Of a DNA stretch of 50,588 nucleotides, positions 27,543 through 35,243 are shown one piece after another. The stretch's first letter is position 1, and each line of letters starts with the position of its first letter. The stretch is taken from contig CALJOJ010000010.1 in assembly GCA_937981665.1 (NCBI GenBank), positions 1 through 50,588 on the forward strand, in the 5' to 3' direction. The DNA is from an uncultured Rubritalea sp. (GTDB taxonomy: Bacteria; Verrucomicrobiota; Verrucomicrobiia; Verrucomicrobiales; Akkermansiaceae). The notes below the pieces were generated by a model. The model searched no databases. It had not been told where the DNA came from and was given only the letters and a program-made list of their open reading frames with translations. Position numbers and translations under genes: made by a program.

Positions 27543-27908
27543 TTACTTACACTCATTTGCAGGATCGTAAGTACCTTCTTCGCCTTTAGCCTCAAATGAA
27601 GTACCGCACCCGCATGACCTTGTTGCATTCGGATTACGTATCTTAAAGCCTGAATCAGTGAGTCCATATTCGTAATAAACTTCACAGCCTCTGAGGTAAT
27701 CGAAACTATCTGGAGAAAGATAGACTTTTGCTCCATTTTTCTCGATAACTTGATCGTCGACTTGCGCGGCTTCTACCTGCATCACATACTGCATCCCAGC
27801 ACAACCGCCTTTGGAGACTGAGAGTCTGAGCCCCATTCCACTCCCATCAGCTTTATTGAGAATGATGTTATTGAGTTCCTTTGCTGCGTTATCTGTAAGT
27901 GTTACCAT
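27543..27908 (-). CDS. A-type iron-sulfur carrier protein (IscA/ErpA/HesB)
   Basis: A-type carriers deliver Fe-S clusters to apoproteins. The 121-residue sequence has the three invariant cysteines: one in SKGGCAGMQY (about residue 35) and two in the C-terminal CGCGTSF motif. The VSKGGCAG, ESVD-like DQVIEKNGAKVYLSPDSFDYLRG and NPNATRSCGCG blocks are typical. It cannot be separated into IscA, SufA or ErpA from sequence; no other isc or suf gene is nearby. A SD-like AAAGGA lies 7 nt upstream of the ATG. Confidence 0.92.
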   Translation of the reverse strand: MVTLTDNAAKELNNIILNKADGSGMGLRLSVSKGGCAGMQYVMQVEAAQVDDQVIEKNGAKVYLSPDSFDYLRGCEVYYEYGLTDSGFKIRNPNATRSCGCGTSFEAKGEEGTYDPANECK

Positions 27909-28047
27909 TGAGTTATCCTTTGTTATGAGTAATCTAATGTCTAAATCAGTGATGCGCTAGTTTAAATGATACCACTTTAAAAAAAGATTCTCTATGAGAA
28001 AATAGTCGCCAGATTGCCCGTCGTGCTTTACCTAATGATTTGTACCC

Positions 28048-29031
28048 ATGATTGAGCATTATTTATACATTTTAGCTGGCTTCGTAGCATTATTTTATGG
28101 TGCAGAATTTCTAGTAAAAGGCGCGTCAGAGATCTCACTGAAGTTCGGAGTCTCGCCACTCGTAGTCGGCCTAACAGTGGTAGCCTTTGGCACCAGTGCT
28201 CCAGAACTGTTAGTTTGCCTAGATGCGAATGCGAATGGAAGCCCAGATCAAGCATTCGGAACTATCATCGGATCCAATATCTGTAACATAGCGCTCATCT
28301 TGGGTGTGGGGGCATTGATCCGACCTATTAAAATCCATCGTCAGATCATCCGCCGTGAGGTTCCTATTTTATTAGTCGCTAGTATTGTTTTTGTTCTTAT
28401 GTTGATCGATAGAGAGATAGCTCTCTGGGAGGGTAGCGCACTATTCGCAGGAGTGATGATTTATGTGATTTCTAGCCTTCGTATGTCTAAAGGAGAGATC
28501 ACCGTAGATGATGCCCTTGAAATGACTCCAGAAGAGATTGAAAAAGCAAAAAACTCAGGAGCATCTGCCATGCTAATGAGTGTTGTGGCTATTATAGCGG
28601 GCTTAGCGATGCTTAAATACGGTTCAGGTTGGTTGGTCGAGCACGGATCGGTTGTTGCTTCATCATTAGGTGTTTCAGAGGCTATTATCGGTCTCATTTT
28701 GTTAGCCTTTGGTACATCATTGCCAGAGCTCGCGACATCTATTGTCGCATCTAGAAAAGGAGAAGGAGATATCATCACGGGGAATGCAGTTGGCTCATGT
28801 ATTTTCAATATACTCGCGGTAATTGGTATCACCGCTATGGTGATGCCTCTGGCTGCTGAAAATATCAACTGGATGGATATGGGAGTGATGTTAGCTATTA
28901 TTGCGATGGTTCTCCCAATGATGTGGAGCAGGGGAAGACTCAGCAAGATAGAGGGAGTAGTCCTACTCACGTTCTACTTTGGGTATACCATCACGCGCTT
29001 TATGATAGATAAAGATATGCTTTCACTATAA
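28048..29031 (+). CDS. calcium/sodium antiporter family protein (CaCA, YrbG-like)
   Basis: This is a cation/Ca2+ exchanger-type inner-membrane protein of 327 residues with about ten helices. The two alpha repeats that form the ion path are explicit: VVAFGTSAPELLVCL followed by G-S-N-I-C-N-I-A-L-I-L-G in the first half, and LLAFGTSLPELATSI followed by G-S-C-I-F-N-I-L-A-V in the second. A charged loop (about 155-175) separates the halves, as in YrbG. The ion specificity (Ca2+, K+ or Na+) cannot be told from sequence. It is a single gene, with divergent or convergent neighbours. Confidence 0.92.
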   Translation: MIEHYLYILAGFVALFYGAEFLVKGASEISLKFGVSPLVVGLTVVAFGTSAPELLVCLDANANGSPDQAFGTIIGSNICNIALILGVGALIRPIKIHRQIIRREVPILLVASIVFVLMLIDREIALWEGSALFAGVMIYVISSLRMSKGEITVDDALEMTPEEIEKAKNSGASAMLMSVVAIIAGLAMLKYGSGWLVEHGSVVASSLGVSEAIIGLILLAFGTSLPELATSIVASRKGEGDIITGNAVGSCIFNILAVIGITAMVMPLAAENINWMDMGVMLAIIAMVLPMMWSRGRLSKIEGVVLLTFYFGYTITRFMIDKDMLSL

Positions 29032-29220
29032 CTCGTGTTGCCTCATTGAAGCGGACGCCAAAAAAAATCTAGTCTTGCCGAGAATAGCTCCCGTTGCCTC
29101 ATAAATCAGGACATTCTACGCCCACCATGGCTATGAGTGAAACAAGCATAGAAGAACATACTGAAAAAATGTGTGAGCGATGTTACTAGCTTGAAGCTTG
29201 ATCAAGTCTCTAATACTCAG

Positions 29221-29250
29221 AAGAACTCTAAATGATTAGATCTAGAGTTC
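29221..29250. terminator. hairpin between the antiporter gene and the AP2-like gene
   Basis: A 9-bp perfect stem pairs AGAACTCTA (29221-29229) with TAGAGTTCT (29242-29250) around a 12-nt loop. It lies between two converging genes and may terminate either, although neither side shows a strong U-tract. The rest of the 253-nt gap holds no gene that I can support. Confidence 0.35.
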
Positions 29251-29284
29251 TGTATATAAAATGATTTTAGATGTTATTTAAGAA

Positions 29285-29545
29285 CTATGCGTTTTTAAGG
29301 AGTTTCTTGGCTTTGTTTTGAGTAGTCTGACTGAGTTTACCGTTTACTCTTCTTGAATTGTCTAACAGTTCAGCTAGGTCTACTCTTGCTGTTTCAGCCG
29401 CTTTGAGAGCTTTACGTTCACCACCATACTCCTTATCTGAAAAATATTTTGTGAATGTAGTACCGCTACGACTGAGGCATAATCTCCATCCCTGAAAAGC
29501 TGTAGTCTCGTATGTAAAACGTGTTAGATTTTTTTTAGATTTCAT
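29285..29545 (-). CDS. small AP2-like domain protein
   Basis: The 86-residue protein reads as one AP2/ERF-type DNA-binding fold: F-Q-G-W-R-L-C-L-S-R-S-G-T-T-F-T-K-Y-F-S-D-K-E-Y-G-G, with the last six residues starting the A-L-K-A-A helix. This three-strand-plus-helix arrangement is also found in bacterial and phage AP2-HNH homing endonucleases, but here there is no HNH domain and only a short basic tail follows (LSQTTQNKAKKLLKNA). It is a stand-alone gene flanked by hairpin-containing spacers. Function is unknown: a small DNA-binding regulator or a relict of a mobile endonuclease are both possible. Confidence 0.65.
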   Translation of the reverse strand: MKSKKNLTRFTYETTAFQGWRLCLSRSGTTFTKYFSDKEYGGERKALKAAETARVDLAELLDNSRRVNGKLSQTTQNKAKKLLKNA

Positions 29546-29652
29546 AATATAAGTGAATGTTATTAACGATTAATAACTTAATCACAATCTATCGTCAACA
29601 GAAACCTATTAGTATTTTTATTAATAATAAAAGTTTTAATAGTTTAGAAACA

Positions 29653-31083
29653 TTAAACCTCTTCTAACTGCTGAGCCACCTGAAGGATAACTTCTTCACC
29701 GAGCTCTGGCCCTAGTATCTGAAGCCCCACTGGGAGTTTCTCCTCAGAATGTTCATCGGCAGAAACTTTGCCCACGGAAACGGAGATTCCAGGTATGCCT
29801 GCTAGGTTAGCAGCGATGGTGCAGATGTCTTCAAGGTACTCCTTAAGCGGGTCATCACTATTCTCCCCATGCTTCGGTGCAGCATGGGGGCAGACTGGTG
29901 TAAGAATAGCATCCACATGCTCAAATGCATCAGTGAAGTCTTTGCGGATAAGAGTACGAACCTTTTGCGCTTTATTGTAATACTTGTGATCGTATCCAGA
30001 AGATAGGGCGTATGTACCTAGAATGATTCTACGCTTCACCTCTGAGCCGAAGCCTGCTGAGCGCGAGTCTTTGTAGAGATCAATGAGATTACCATTCTGT
30101 TCAGCACGGTTTCCGTAACGAATCCCATCAAAACGTGATAAATTAGATGATGCTTCTGCTGGAGCAATAATGTAATAAGTAGCTACTGCATACTCAGTGT
30201 GTGGGAGTGAAATATCTACTATCTCTGCACCCGCAGCTTTGAGTTGATCGATGGCTGCTTTGACTTTTTCACGGACATTTGCATCCATTCCATCAGTAAA
30301 ATATTCTTTCGGGATACCTAGCTTGAGTCCAGCTACACCTTTATTTAGATTTGCTGTGAAATCAATTGGTTCGACATCTAGTGATGTACTGTCCATCTCA
30401 TCCACACCACTGATCGCATTGAGAAGTAGAGCTGCATCAGCTACTGACTTCGTGCATGGTCCGATCTGATCTAATGAAGAAGCAAATGCTACGAGTCCGT
30501 ATCGTGAAACACGTCCGTAGGATGGCTTGAGCCCAACAATACCACAGTGAGAAGCAGGTTGCCTGATAGAGCCACCAGTGTCAGAACCTAGTGTAGCGAT
30601 CGCCATATTAGCCGCTACTGCTGCAGCAGAACCACCAGATGAACCACCTGGTACGCGGTCCAGGTCGTGTGGATTATTAGTACGCTTAATAGAGGAATTT
30701 CCAGTGGTAGACCCCATGGCGAATTCATCCATATTAAGTCTTCCTAACGGTATCGCTCCAGCTGCCTTGAGCTTTGTGATCACCGTAGCATCATATGGCG
30801 CAATGTAGGAATCTGCTAGGAACTGAGATGCACAGGTGAGTGGCTCACCGAGAGTATTTATGTTATCTTTAATACCGATTGGGATTCCACCCAGCGGGAG
30901 AGAGAGGTCAGCATTAGCTGCCATTTCTCTGGCTTTATCAAAGTCGTAACTCAGGTACGCATTAATCTCAGAATCATTCGCGAGAATGGCTTTCTCGATA
31001 TCGTCAATGATCTGAACAGGAGTGATCTCGCCAGCGGTAAGCTGTGTACGGAGTGCTGTAATAGAAAGTGAAGCTAGGCTCAT
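29653..31083 (-). CDS. gatA: Asp-tRNA(Asn)/Glu-tRNA(Gln) amidotransferase subunit A
   Basis: GatA is the amidase subunit of GatCAB, which converts mischarged Glu-tRNA(Gln) and/or Asp-tRNA(Asn) to the correct aminoacyl-tRNA (EC 6.3.5.-). The catalytic Ser-cisSer-Lys triad is visible: Lys in GIPIGIKDNIN, the first Ser in GSDTGGSIRQPAS and a Gly/Ser-rich GGSSGGSAAAVAA. Length (476) is normal. GatC is 30 bp upstream on the same strand; gatB is not in the window. Use of the amidotransferase pathway is normal for this group of bacteria. Confidence 0.96.
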   Translation of the reverse strand: MSLASLSITALRTQLTAGEITPVQIIDDIEKAILANDSEINAYLSYDFDKAREMAANADLSLPLGGIPIGIKDNINTLGEPLTCASQFLADSYIAPYDATVITKLKAAGAIPLGRLNMDEFAMGSTTGNSSIKRTNNPHDLDRVPGGSSGGSAAAVAANMAIATLGSDTGGSIRQPASHCGIVGLKPSYGRVSRYGLVAFASSLDQIGPCTKSVADAALLLNAISGVDEMDSTSLDVEPIDFTANLNKGVAGLKLGIPKEYFTDGMDANVREKVKAAIDQLKAAGAEIVDISLPHTEYAVATYYIIAPAEASSNLSRFDGIRYGNRAEQNGNLIDLYKDSRSAGFGSEVKRRIILGTYALSSGYDHKYYNKAQKVRTLIRKDFTDAFEHVDAILTPVCPHAAPKHGENSDDPLKEYLEDICTIAANLAGIPGISVSVGKVSADEHSEEKLPVGLQILGPELGEEVILQVAQQLEEV

Positions 31084-31113
31084 AGTAGTTGGAAATGGTT
31101 GATGCTAGAAAAA

Positions 31114-31407
31114 TTAGAGTTCTTCGATGACTTTAGGAACCTTGAGCTGATCATTACTCACACTAGGTGCGATGTTTAGGAAAGCATCGCGTTCTAAACT
31201 TGGCTTAGTGACATCCTCGCGGACACGGTCAAATACCGGTGAAGCGTGTGCTGTTGGCTCGATGCCATCAATATCCAGTTCCTCCAGCTTATTAATATAG
31301 CCAAGGATATCTTCGATTTGTCTCTGGAAGGTTATGGATTCTTCTTCAGTGAGATTTAGACGGGCTAAGTTTGCCAGATAATTTACATCGATATGATCTT
31401 TAGACAT
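31114..31407 (-). CDS. gatC: Asp-tRNA(Asn)/Glu-tRNA(Gln) amidotransferase subunit C
   Basis: This is the small stabilising subunit of GatCAB. At 97 residues, with VNYLANLARLNLTEEE near the N-terminus, the helical hairpin ILGYINKLEELDIDGIEPTAH and the R-E-D-V-T-K-P motif, it matches the family throughout. It is the first gene of a gatC-gatA operon. No Shine-Dalgarno precedes the ATG at 31407. Confidence 0.94.
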   Translation of the reverse strand: MSKDHIDVNYLANLARLNLTEEESITFQRQIEDILGYINKLEELDIDGIEPTAHASPVFDRVREDVTKPSLERDAFLNIAPSVSNDQLKVPKVIEEL

Positions 31408-31555
31408 GATGTGTGCAGTGAAATATCATTTACCCAACTAGGGAAGTGTAAAACACTAAAATATGGAGAAAAATGATTTATAGAACTTGGATTGATTTGA
31501 TTTTTCTACTGAGAACCATCAATGCCAGTTAGAATTTAAACACGAAATGCATTTA

Positions 31556-31775
31556 GGGAACTTCTGAAAACTCCCGATATTGCTAATTTTGTTATTAGAT
31601 TTGAAAGTTTGCTAGCAAAGCTTGTATCTTGAAAATACGACCCTTCGGGCAAAAGCATAAACCTACGTATAGCTGTGTTCCATATTTGAAAGAGATACTT
31701 ATCCCTTTCAAATATGCGTCTTGCTCTACTTGTTTTATTCTTTTGCTTTAAGATCGCTAGCTTCCAGAAGTCCCC
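31556..31775. mobile_element. candidate MITE (about 220 bp) with terminal inverted repeats
   Basis: The gene-free stretch 31408-31776 holds a segment bounded by GGGAACTTCTG (31556-31566) and, as an inverted copy, CAGAAGTCCCC (31765-31775); the repeats agree at 10 of 11 positions. Each end is bordered by TTTA (31552-31555 and 31776-31779), a possible target duplication of 4 bp. Inside there is a perfect 12-bp stem, CATATTTGAAAG (31681-31692) with CTTTCAAATATG (31705-31716), and no reading frame of note. The right end lies just at the stop of the HIT gene. A match to other copies in the genome is needed to confirm it. Confidence 0.45.
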
Positions 31776-31776
31776 T

Positions 31777-32190
31777 TTACTTAGGGTGGAGACTTTTCTT
31801 AAATGCCTCTTGAATTTTTAGTACATCGACCTCAAGATACGGTTTCTTTTCCTTGCAGCCCCAGACTACACCTGGCCATGCTAGGTCGTTTTCGAATCGA
31901 GCTATGATGTGAATATGGAGCTGGCGTACAATGTTACCAATAGCTCCTACATTGACTTTATCTGGCTGGGAATACTGATCCACGAACCCCGAAACCTGGC
32001 GGATAGTGGTGGATACTGATACGTAATCCTCATCACTGAGTTGATGAATCTCAGTGATAGTTTCATCCACCTCTGGGATAATAACGAACCATGGAAAAAT
32101 AGCATTATCTTTTAACAAGATCCTACAGATTCCCAGCATGCCAAAGTCATGACCTCCTTTGGCGAGACGTTCGTTGAGCTTGAATGACAT
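31777..32190 (-). CDS. HIT-domain protein
   Basis: This is a histidine-triad-superfamily protein, a nucleotidyl hydrolase or transferase type, of 137 residues from my chosen start. The HIT motif reads R-Q-L-H-I-H-I-I, so Q replaces the first His of the H-x-H-x-H triad, the form typical of this bacterial subgroup whose catalytic His is retained. Upstream blocks F-P-W-F-V-I-I-P-E-V and QLSDEDY also fit. I start at the ATG at 32190 (MSFKLNERLAKGG), the family-typical N-terminus; an ATG at 32232 would add 14 residues. The 3' end abuts the candidate MITE. Confidence 0.85.
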   Translation of the reverse strand: MSFKLNERLAKGGHDFGMLGICRILLKDNAIFPWFVIIPEVDETITEIHQLSDEDYVSVSTTIRQVSGFVDQYSQPDKVNVGAIGNIVRQLHIHIIARFENDLAWPGVVWGCKEKKPYLEVDVLKIQEAFKKSLHPK

Positions 32191-32253
32191 AAAAAGTATA
32201 TAGTTTAAGGTGTTCTTAGAGTCTCCAGTCATGCAACCGCAATAGGGGAAATA

Positions 32254-32287
32254 ATTAAGGACTTACGAATTATCGTAAGCCCTTAAT
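32254..32287 (-). terminator. hairpin terminator between tRNA-Val and the HIT gene
   Basis: A 15-bp stem (32254-32268 with 32273-32287) with one mismatch on the plus strand, which becomes a G-U wobble on the minus strand, encloses a 4-nt loop. It starts 13 bp beyond the encoded CCA end of the tRNA in its direction of transcription. The U-tract is short (TATTT), but the stem is strong. Confidence 0.7.
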
Positions 32288-32299
32288 ATTGGAAAATGA

Positions 32300-32375
32300 T
32301 GGTGCAAGATACTGGACTTGAACCAGTGACCTTTACCATGTCAAGGTACTGCTCTACCAACTGAGCTAATCCTGC
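32300..32375 (-). tRNA. tRNA-Val (anticodon GAC)
   Basis: The cloverleaf folds cleanly on the minus strand. The acceptor stem GCAGGAT pairs with ATCTTGC, including one G-U. The D arm is GCTC/GAGC, the anticodon loop TTGACAT gives anticodon GAC (Val, codons GUC/GUU), and the T arm is ACTGG-TTCAAGT-CCAGT. The first base pair of the anticodon stem is mismatched (G-A). The 3' CCA is encoded (32300-32302). Length is 76 nt including CCA. A 15-bp terminator hairpin follows. Confidence 0.95.
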
Positions 32376-32563
32376 ACTTATATTGATGACAGTGTTACCT
32401 GTCAGCGGTTGGAAGCTAGTATTCATTATGTATTGTTGCAATCTTTTTTTACTAGTTTTAGCCATTCATTGAATAAGCTCTGATGAGTTTCATCTATCAA
32501 AGCTCTATGAGTGATTGACATAGATAGAGTTCTTTTAGATGTAGGACTCCAGAATTTCCAACG

Positions 32564-32599
32564 TAAAAAAAGCGCAGGCGAATCGATCACCTGCGCTTA
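32564..32599 (-). terminator. intrinsic terminator downstream of serA
   Basis: Read on the minus strand, GCGCAGG pairs with CCTGCGC (plus-strand positions about 32572-32578 and 32590-32596) around an 11-nt loop, followed by a run of seven U. It lies 28 bp past the serA stop and is a clear Rho-independent terminator. Confidence 0.85.
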
Positions 32600-32627
32600 G
32601 TTATAAAATTGAATACTGTCTATAGCT

Positions 32628-34232
32628 CTAGACTTCGATTACTTTCACATCGATGATTCCTGTGAATCCTGCGAGTTCACCCATTACATTTTCACATGGT
32701 GTGGAGTCGAGTTCGATCACTGTGAGAGCATTACCTTCTGACTTGTTACGAGCGAGTGAGAGGTTAGCGATGTTTATATCATGCTTGCCTAGGATTGAAC
32801 CTACGTGACCTACAACTCCTGGAGAGTCGTCGTTCTTTACGATGAGGAACTTACCTTTGATGTTGATATCAACAAAGAGCTTATCGATCTCTACAATGCG
32901 CGCTGACTTACCAATGATTGTTCCTGCAAGGCGGTACTTTTCGTCACCCTTGATGAGTTCCACGATGATGAGTTCAGAGTATTCTGTAGAAGCATTGATA
33001 GTGGACTCAGATAGATTGAGTCCTAGTTCTTTAGCTACTGCTGTAGAGTTAACAATGTTTACCTGACCGTCAGGACGAGCTGCCTCTAGGTAGCCGGTGA
33101 GAGCTGTGCGTGAGATGAGTGCCGTATCCTTCTCAGCGATACCGCCATGGTATGAAATGCGAAGTTGATCTGGGTTCACTGGTCCTAGTTTAGCAAGGAA
33201 CTTACCTAGTGAAGATGATAGGTCAAGATAGTGACCTACTTCTTCAAGAGCAGCTGCATCGAGTGATGGCATATTGATCGCATTAATGATCTCACCAGTA
33301 GTGAGAAAATCTCTTACTTGCTCAGCTACCTGGATTCCTACATTTTCCTGAGCTTCATTCGTAGAAGCTCCGAGGTGTGGAGTGAAAGCGGTGTGCTTAC
33401 CAAGTGAGAAGAGGGGGTGATCTGCAGCTGGTGGCTCTACTTCGTATACGTCTAGTCCACAACCAGCGATGTGACCAGCGTCGATCGCTGCTTTAAGAGC
33501 TACTTCGTCGATAAGTCCACCACGCGCACAGTTCACTACGATAGCTCCTTTATTCATTAGAGCAAGGCGCTCAGCATTGAGAATGTGTTTGGTGTCATCA
33601 GTGAGAGGCACATGAAGCGTGACAACATCTGCACCTGTAAGGGCTGCTGCTGGTGTTTCAGCTAGTTCCACCTTAAGCTGCTCAGCGCGAGCAGGGGTGA
33701 GGAATGGGTCAAATGCAACAACAGTCATGTTGAAAGCTTGTGCACGCTTAGCGAACTCAGAACCAATGCGGCCCATACCGATCACAGCAAGACGCTTCTC
33801 ATTGATTTCGATCCCTTTGAAGGCTTTTCTTGCAGCAGGGAAGTCACCAGTGATTACACCGTTATGACCGTGAGCGATGTTACGCGCTGTTGAGAGCATG
33901 AGTGTGAACGCTAGCTCAGCAGTAGAAATAGTGTTACCAGTAGGAGTGTTCATTACGATCACGCCGTGGTCAGTAGCTGCATCGCGGTCGATGTTGTCGA
34001 CGCCCACGCCAGCTCTGCCGATGACTTTGAGATTTGTAGCAGCAGCAAGAACTTCACGAGTTACTTTAGTTTGAGAACGGACAACAAGGCCGTCATATTC
34101 TCCAATGATGGCGATGAGTTCTTCAGGGCTAAGGCCTGTTTTGAAATCGGCTGTTAGATCAGGATGCGCGTTTATTGCGTCTACTCCTTTTTCGGAGATT
34201 GGATCGGATACGAGGATGCGTTTTGCAGTCAT
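32628..34232 (-). CDS. serA: D-3-phosphoglycerate dehydrogenase
   Basis: SerA catalyses the first step of serine synthesis (EC 1.1.1.95). The 534-residue protein is the long type: a catalytic domain (residues about 1-100 and 285-315), a NAD-binding Rossmann domain with [13 protein letters not shown] and the catalytic His in [10 protein letters not shown], an intervening domain (about 320-450) and a C-terminal ACT domain (about 455-530; [20 protein letters not shown]) for serine feedback. The closing [20 protein letters not shown] is typical. The gene ends in a strong terminator and is divergent from the DUF2071 gene. Confidence 0.96.
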   Translation of the reverse strand: MTAKRILVSDPISEKGVDAINAHPDLTADFKTGLSPEELIAIIGEYDGLVVRSQTKVTREVLAAATNLKVIGRAGVGVDNIDRDAATDHGVIVMNTPTGNTISTAELAFTLMLSTARNIAHGHNGVITGDFPAARKAFKGIEINEKRLAVIGMGRIGSEFAKRAQAFNMTVVAFDPFLTPARAEQLKVELAETPAAALTGADVVTLHVPLTDDTKHILNAERLALMNKGAIVVNCARGGLIDEVALKAAIDAGHIAGCGLDVYEVEPPAADHPLFSLGKHTAFTPHLGASTNEAQENVGIQVAEQVRDFLTTGEIINAINMPSLDAAALEEVGHYLDLSSSLGKFLAKLGPVNPDQLRISYHGGIAEKDTALISRTALTGYLEAARPDGQVNIVNSTAVAKELGLNLSESTINASTEYSELIIVELIKGDEKYRLAGTIIGKSARIVEIDKLFVDINIKGKFLIVKNDDSPGVVGHVGSILGKHDINIANLSLARNKSEGNALTVIELDSTPCENVMGELAGFTGIIDVKVIEV

Positions 34233-34323
34233 GCTGTGCGTATAAGCTTATATATAGATTATGTCAAAGCCATCATGTGAAATTTTTCACAAGCTCATCT
34301 ACTATTTTATTTACAATATCAAT

Positions 34324-34343
34324 CTTTCAGTATTTACTGAAAG
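34324..34343. promoter_or_regulatory. perfect palindrome upstream of the DUF2071 gene (possible operator)
   Basis: CTTTCAGTA (34324-34332) and TACTGAAAG (34335-34343) form a 9-bp perfect inverted repeat with a 2-bp spacer, 14 bp before the ATG at 34358, in the spacer between divergently transcribed serA and the DUF2071 gene. A second, shorter inverted repeat (GTGAAA-TT-TTTCAC) lies about 45 bp to the left. The symmetry fits a dimeric repressor site or an mRNA hairpin. I recognise no known regulator consensus. Confidence 0.35.
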
Positions 34344-34357
34344 TATAGATTCAAATC

Positions 34358-35074
34358 ATGAAAATAAAATTAATTAAAACATGTTGGCAGGATCTGATAA
34401 TGGCCACCTATGAGATTGACGCAGAAGCTATACAGGAATACGTTCCCGCTGGATTTGAGATAGATCTATTTCAAGGTAAAGCATTAGCTACTGTAGTAGC
34501 TTTTCGCTTTAAAGACACGAGATTGATCGGAGTGAAAATGCCATTTTATCGTGATTTCCCAGAGATAAATATACGAATTTATGTGAAGGGAGTACACGAC
34601 GGCGAGATGCGCAGAGGAGTGGTTTTTATCAAGGAAATCACCCCTAATCGTATTCCTGCATTAATAGCCAGAACACTGTTCCGTGAAAACTTCCATGTTC
34701 AGCCCGTAGAAGTCACTCGTTATGGGGAGTCTGCCTGCCTAAAGATTAATTACCAATGGGGTGACGGGAATAATCTTGGAGGAGAGATCAAAGAACAATT
34801 AAGAGATTGGCAAGATGGTACAGAAGAAGCATTCATTGGCGATAATTTTTGGGCTTTTAAGAAAGTGGGAGATAAAGCTTATGCGTTCCGGGTAGATCAT
34901 CAGCCTTGGAAAACAGCACCGCTAGAGAACACCAACATCAAGATAGACTTAAAGACTCTCAATGGTGATGAAATAGCCAATGCAATCTATCGCCACGGAA
35001 ATCAACCTAGAAACGTCACCTTTATAGATGGTAACACTGTTGAGCTAGGTTTACCTCAGAGAATTCATGCTTGA
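34358..35074 (+). CDS. DUF2071 (YqjF-like) protein
   Basis: The 238-residue protein begins with the family pattern TCWQDLIMATYEID...VPAGFEIDLFQGKALATVVAF and contains F-P-E-I-N-I-R-I-Y-V and R-G-V-V-F-I-K-E-I-T, as in DUF2071/YqjF proteins, which are thought to share a fold with acetoacetate decarboxylases. No enzymatic activity is established. It has no signal peptide or membrane helix. A palindrome (34324) sits directly upstream and a weak terminator follows it, so it is probably a single-gene unit. Confidence 0.82.
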   Translation: MKIKLIKTCWQDLIMATYEIDAEAIQEYVPAGFEIDLFQGKALATVVAFRFKDTRLIGVKMPFYRDFPEINIRIYVKGVHDGEMRRGVVFIKEITPNRIPALIARTLFRENFHVQPVEVTRYGESACLKINYQWGDGNNLGGEIKEQLRDWQDGTEEAFIGDNFWAFKKVGDKAYAFRVDHQPWKTAPLENTNIKIDLKTLNGDEIANAIYRHGNQPRNVTFIDGNTVELGLPQRIHA

Positions 35075-35143
35075 TAAGATCATTTCACTACTTTTTCACC
35101 TGCTAGTTGCTGGAGGTTGCCTTAAGTTTTATTACACAAGCTT

Positions 35144-35170
35144 CCTCATTCATTTGAGGTCACCTTTTTT
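35144..35170 (+). terminator. weak intrinsic terminator after the DUF2071 gene
   Basis: CCTCA (35144-35148) pairs with TGAGG (35155-35159), followed after 5 bp by a run of six T (about 35165-35170). The stem is short, so efficiency is doubtful. It separates the DUF2071 gene from the metal-transport operon. Confidence 0.4.
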
Positions 35171-35179
35171 GCCTCCTTA

Positions 35180-35207
35180 AGAAAACTTAGCCAAGGCTAA
35201 GTTTTCT
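35180..35207 (+). promoter_or_regulatory. MntR-box-like operator of the metal-transport operon
   Basis: A perfect inverted repeat of 13 bp per arm, AGAAAACTTAGCC (35180-35192) and its complement at 35195-35207, surrounds an AA spacer. Its 22-bp core (AAACTTAGCC-AA-GGCTAAGTTT) differs from the E. coli MntR box, as I remember it (AAACATAGC-AAA-GGCTATGTTT), at three positions only. It lies next to the -35 hexamer of the promoter below, where a bound repressor would block polymerase. A manganese-responsive DtxR/MntR-type regulator is the natural reader; Zur or Fur are less likely by sequence. Confidence 0.75.
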
Positions 35208-35208
35208 G

Positions 35209-35237
35209 TTGACACTTTACCAATCCAGCGCTATGTG
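35209..35237 (+). promoter_or_regulatory. sigma-70 promoter of the metal-transport operon
   Basis: TTGACA (35209-35214, consensus -35) and TATGTG (35232-35237, -10-like) are separated by exactly 17 bp. The predicted start of transcription, about 7 nt after the -10, falls on or next to the ATG at 35244, so the mRNA may be leaderless. The operator at 35180-35207 touches the -35. Confidence 0.6.
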
Positions 35238-35243
35238 CATGAC

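Noticed and set aside
29127-29189. 20-codon frame starting MAMSETSIEEH
   Set aside because: Too short and without a homologue that I recognise; could be a gene relic, but no supporting sequence follows the stop.
32283-32465. 60-codon reading frame on the minus strand
   Set aside because: It runs across the tRNA-Val gene, which explains it.
35235-35243. GTG at 35235 as the start of the metal-binding lipoprotein
   Set aside because: It overlaps the predicted -10 and the ATG at 35244 gives a standard signal peptide.
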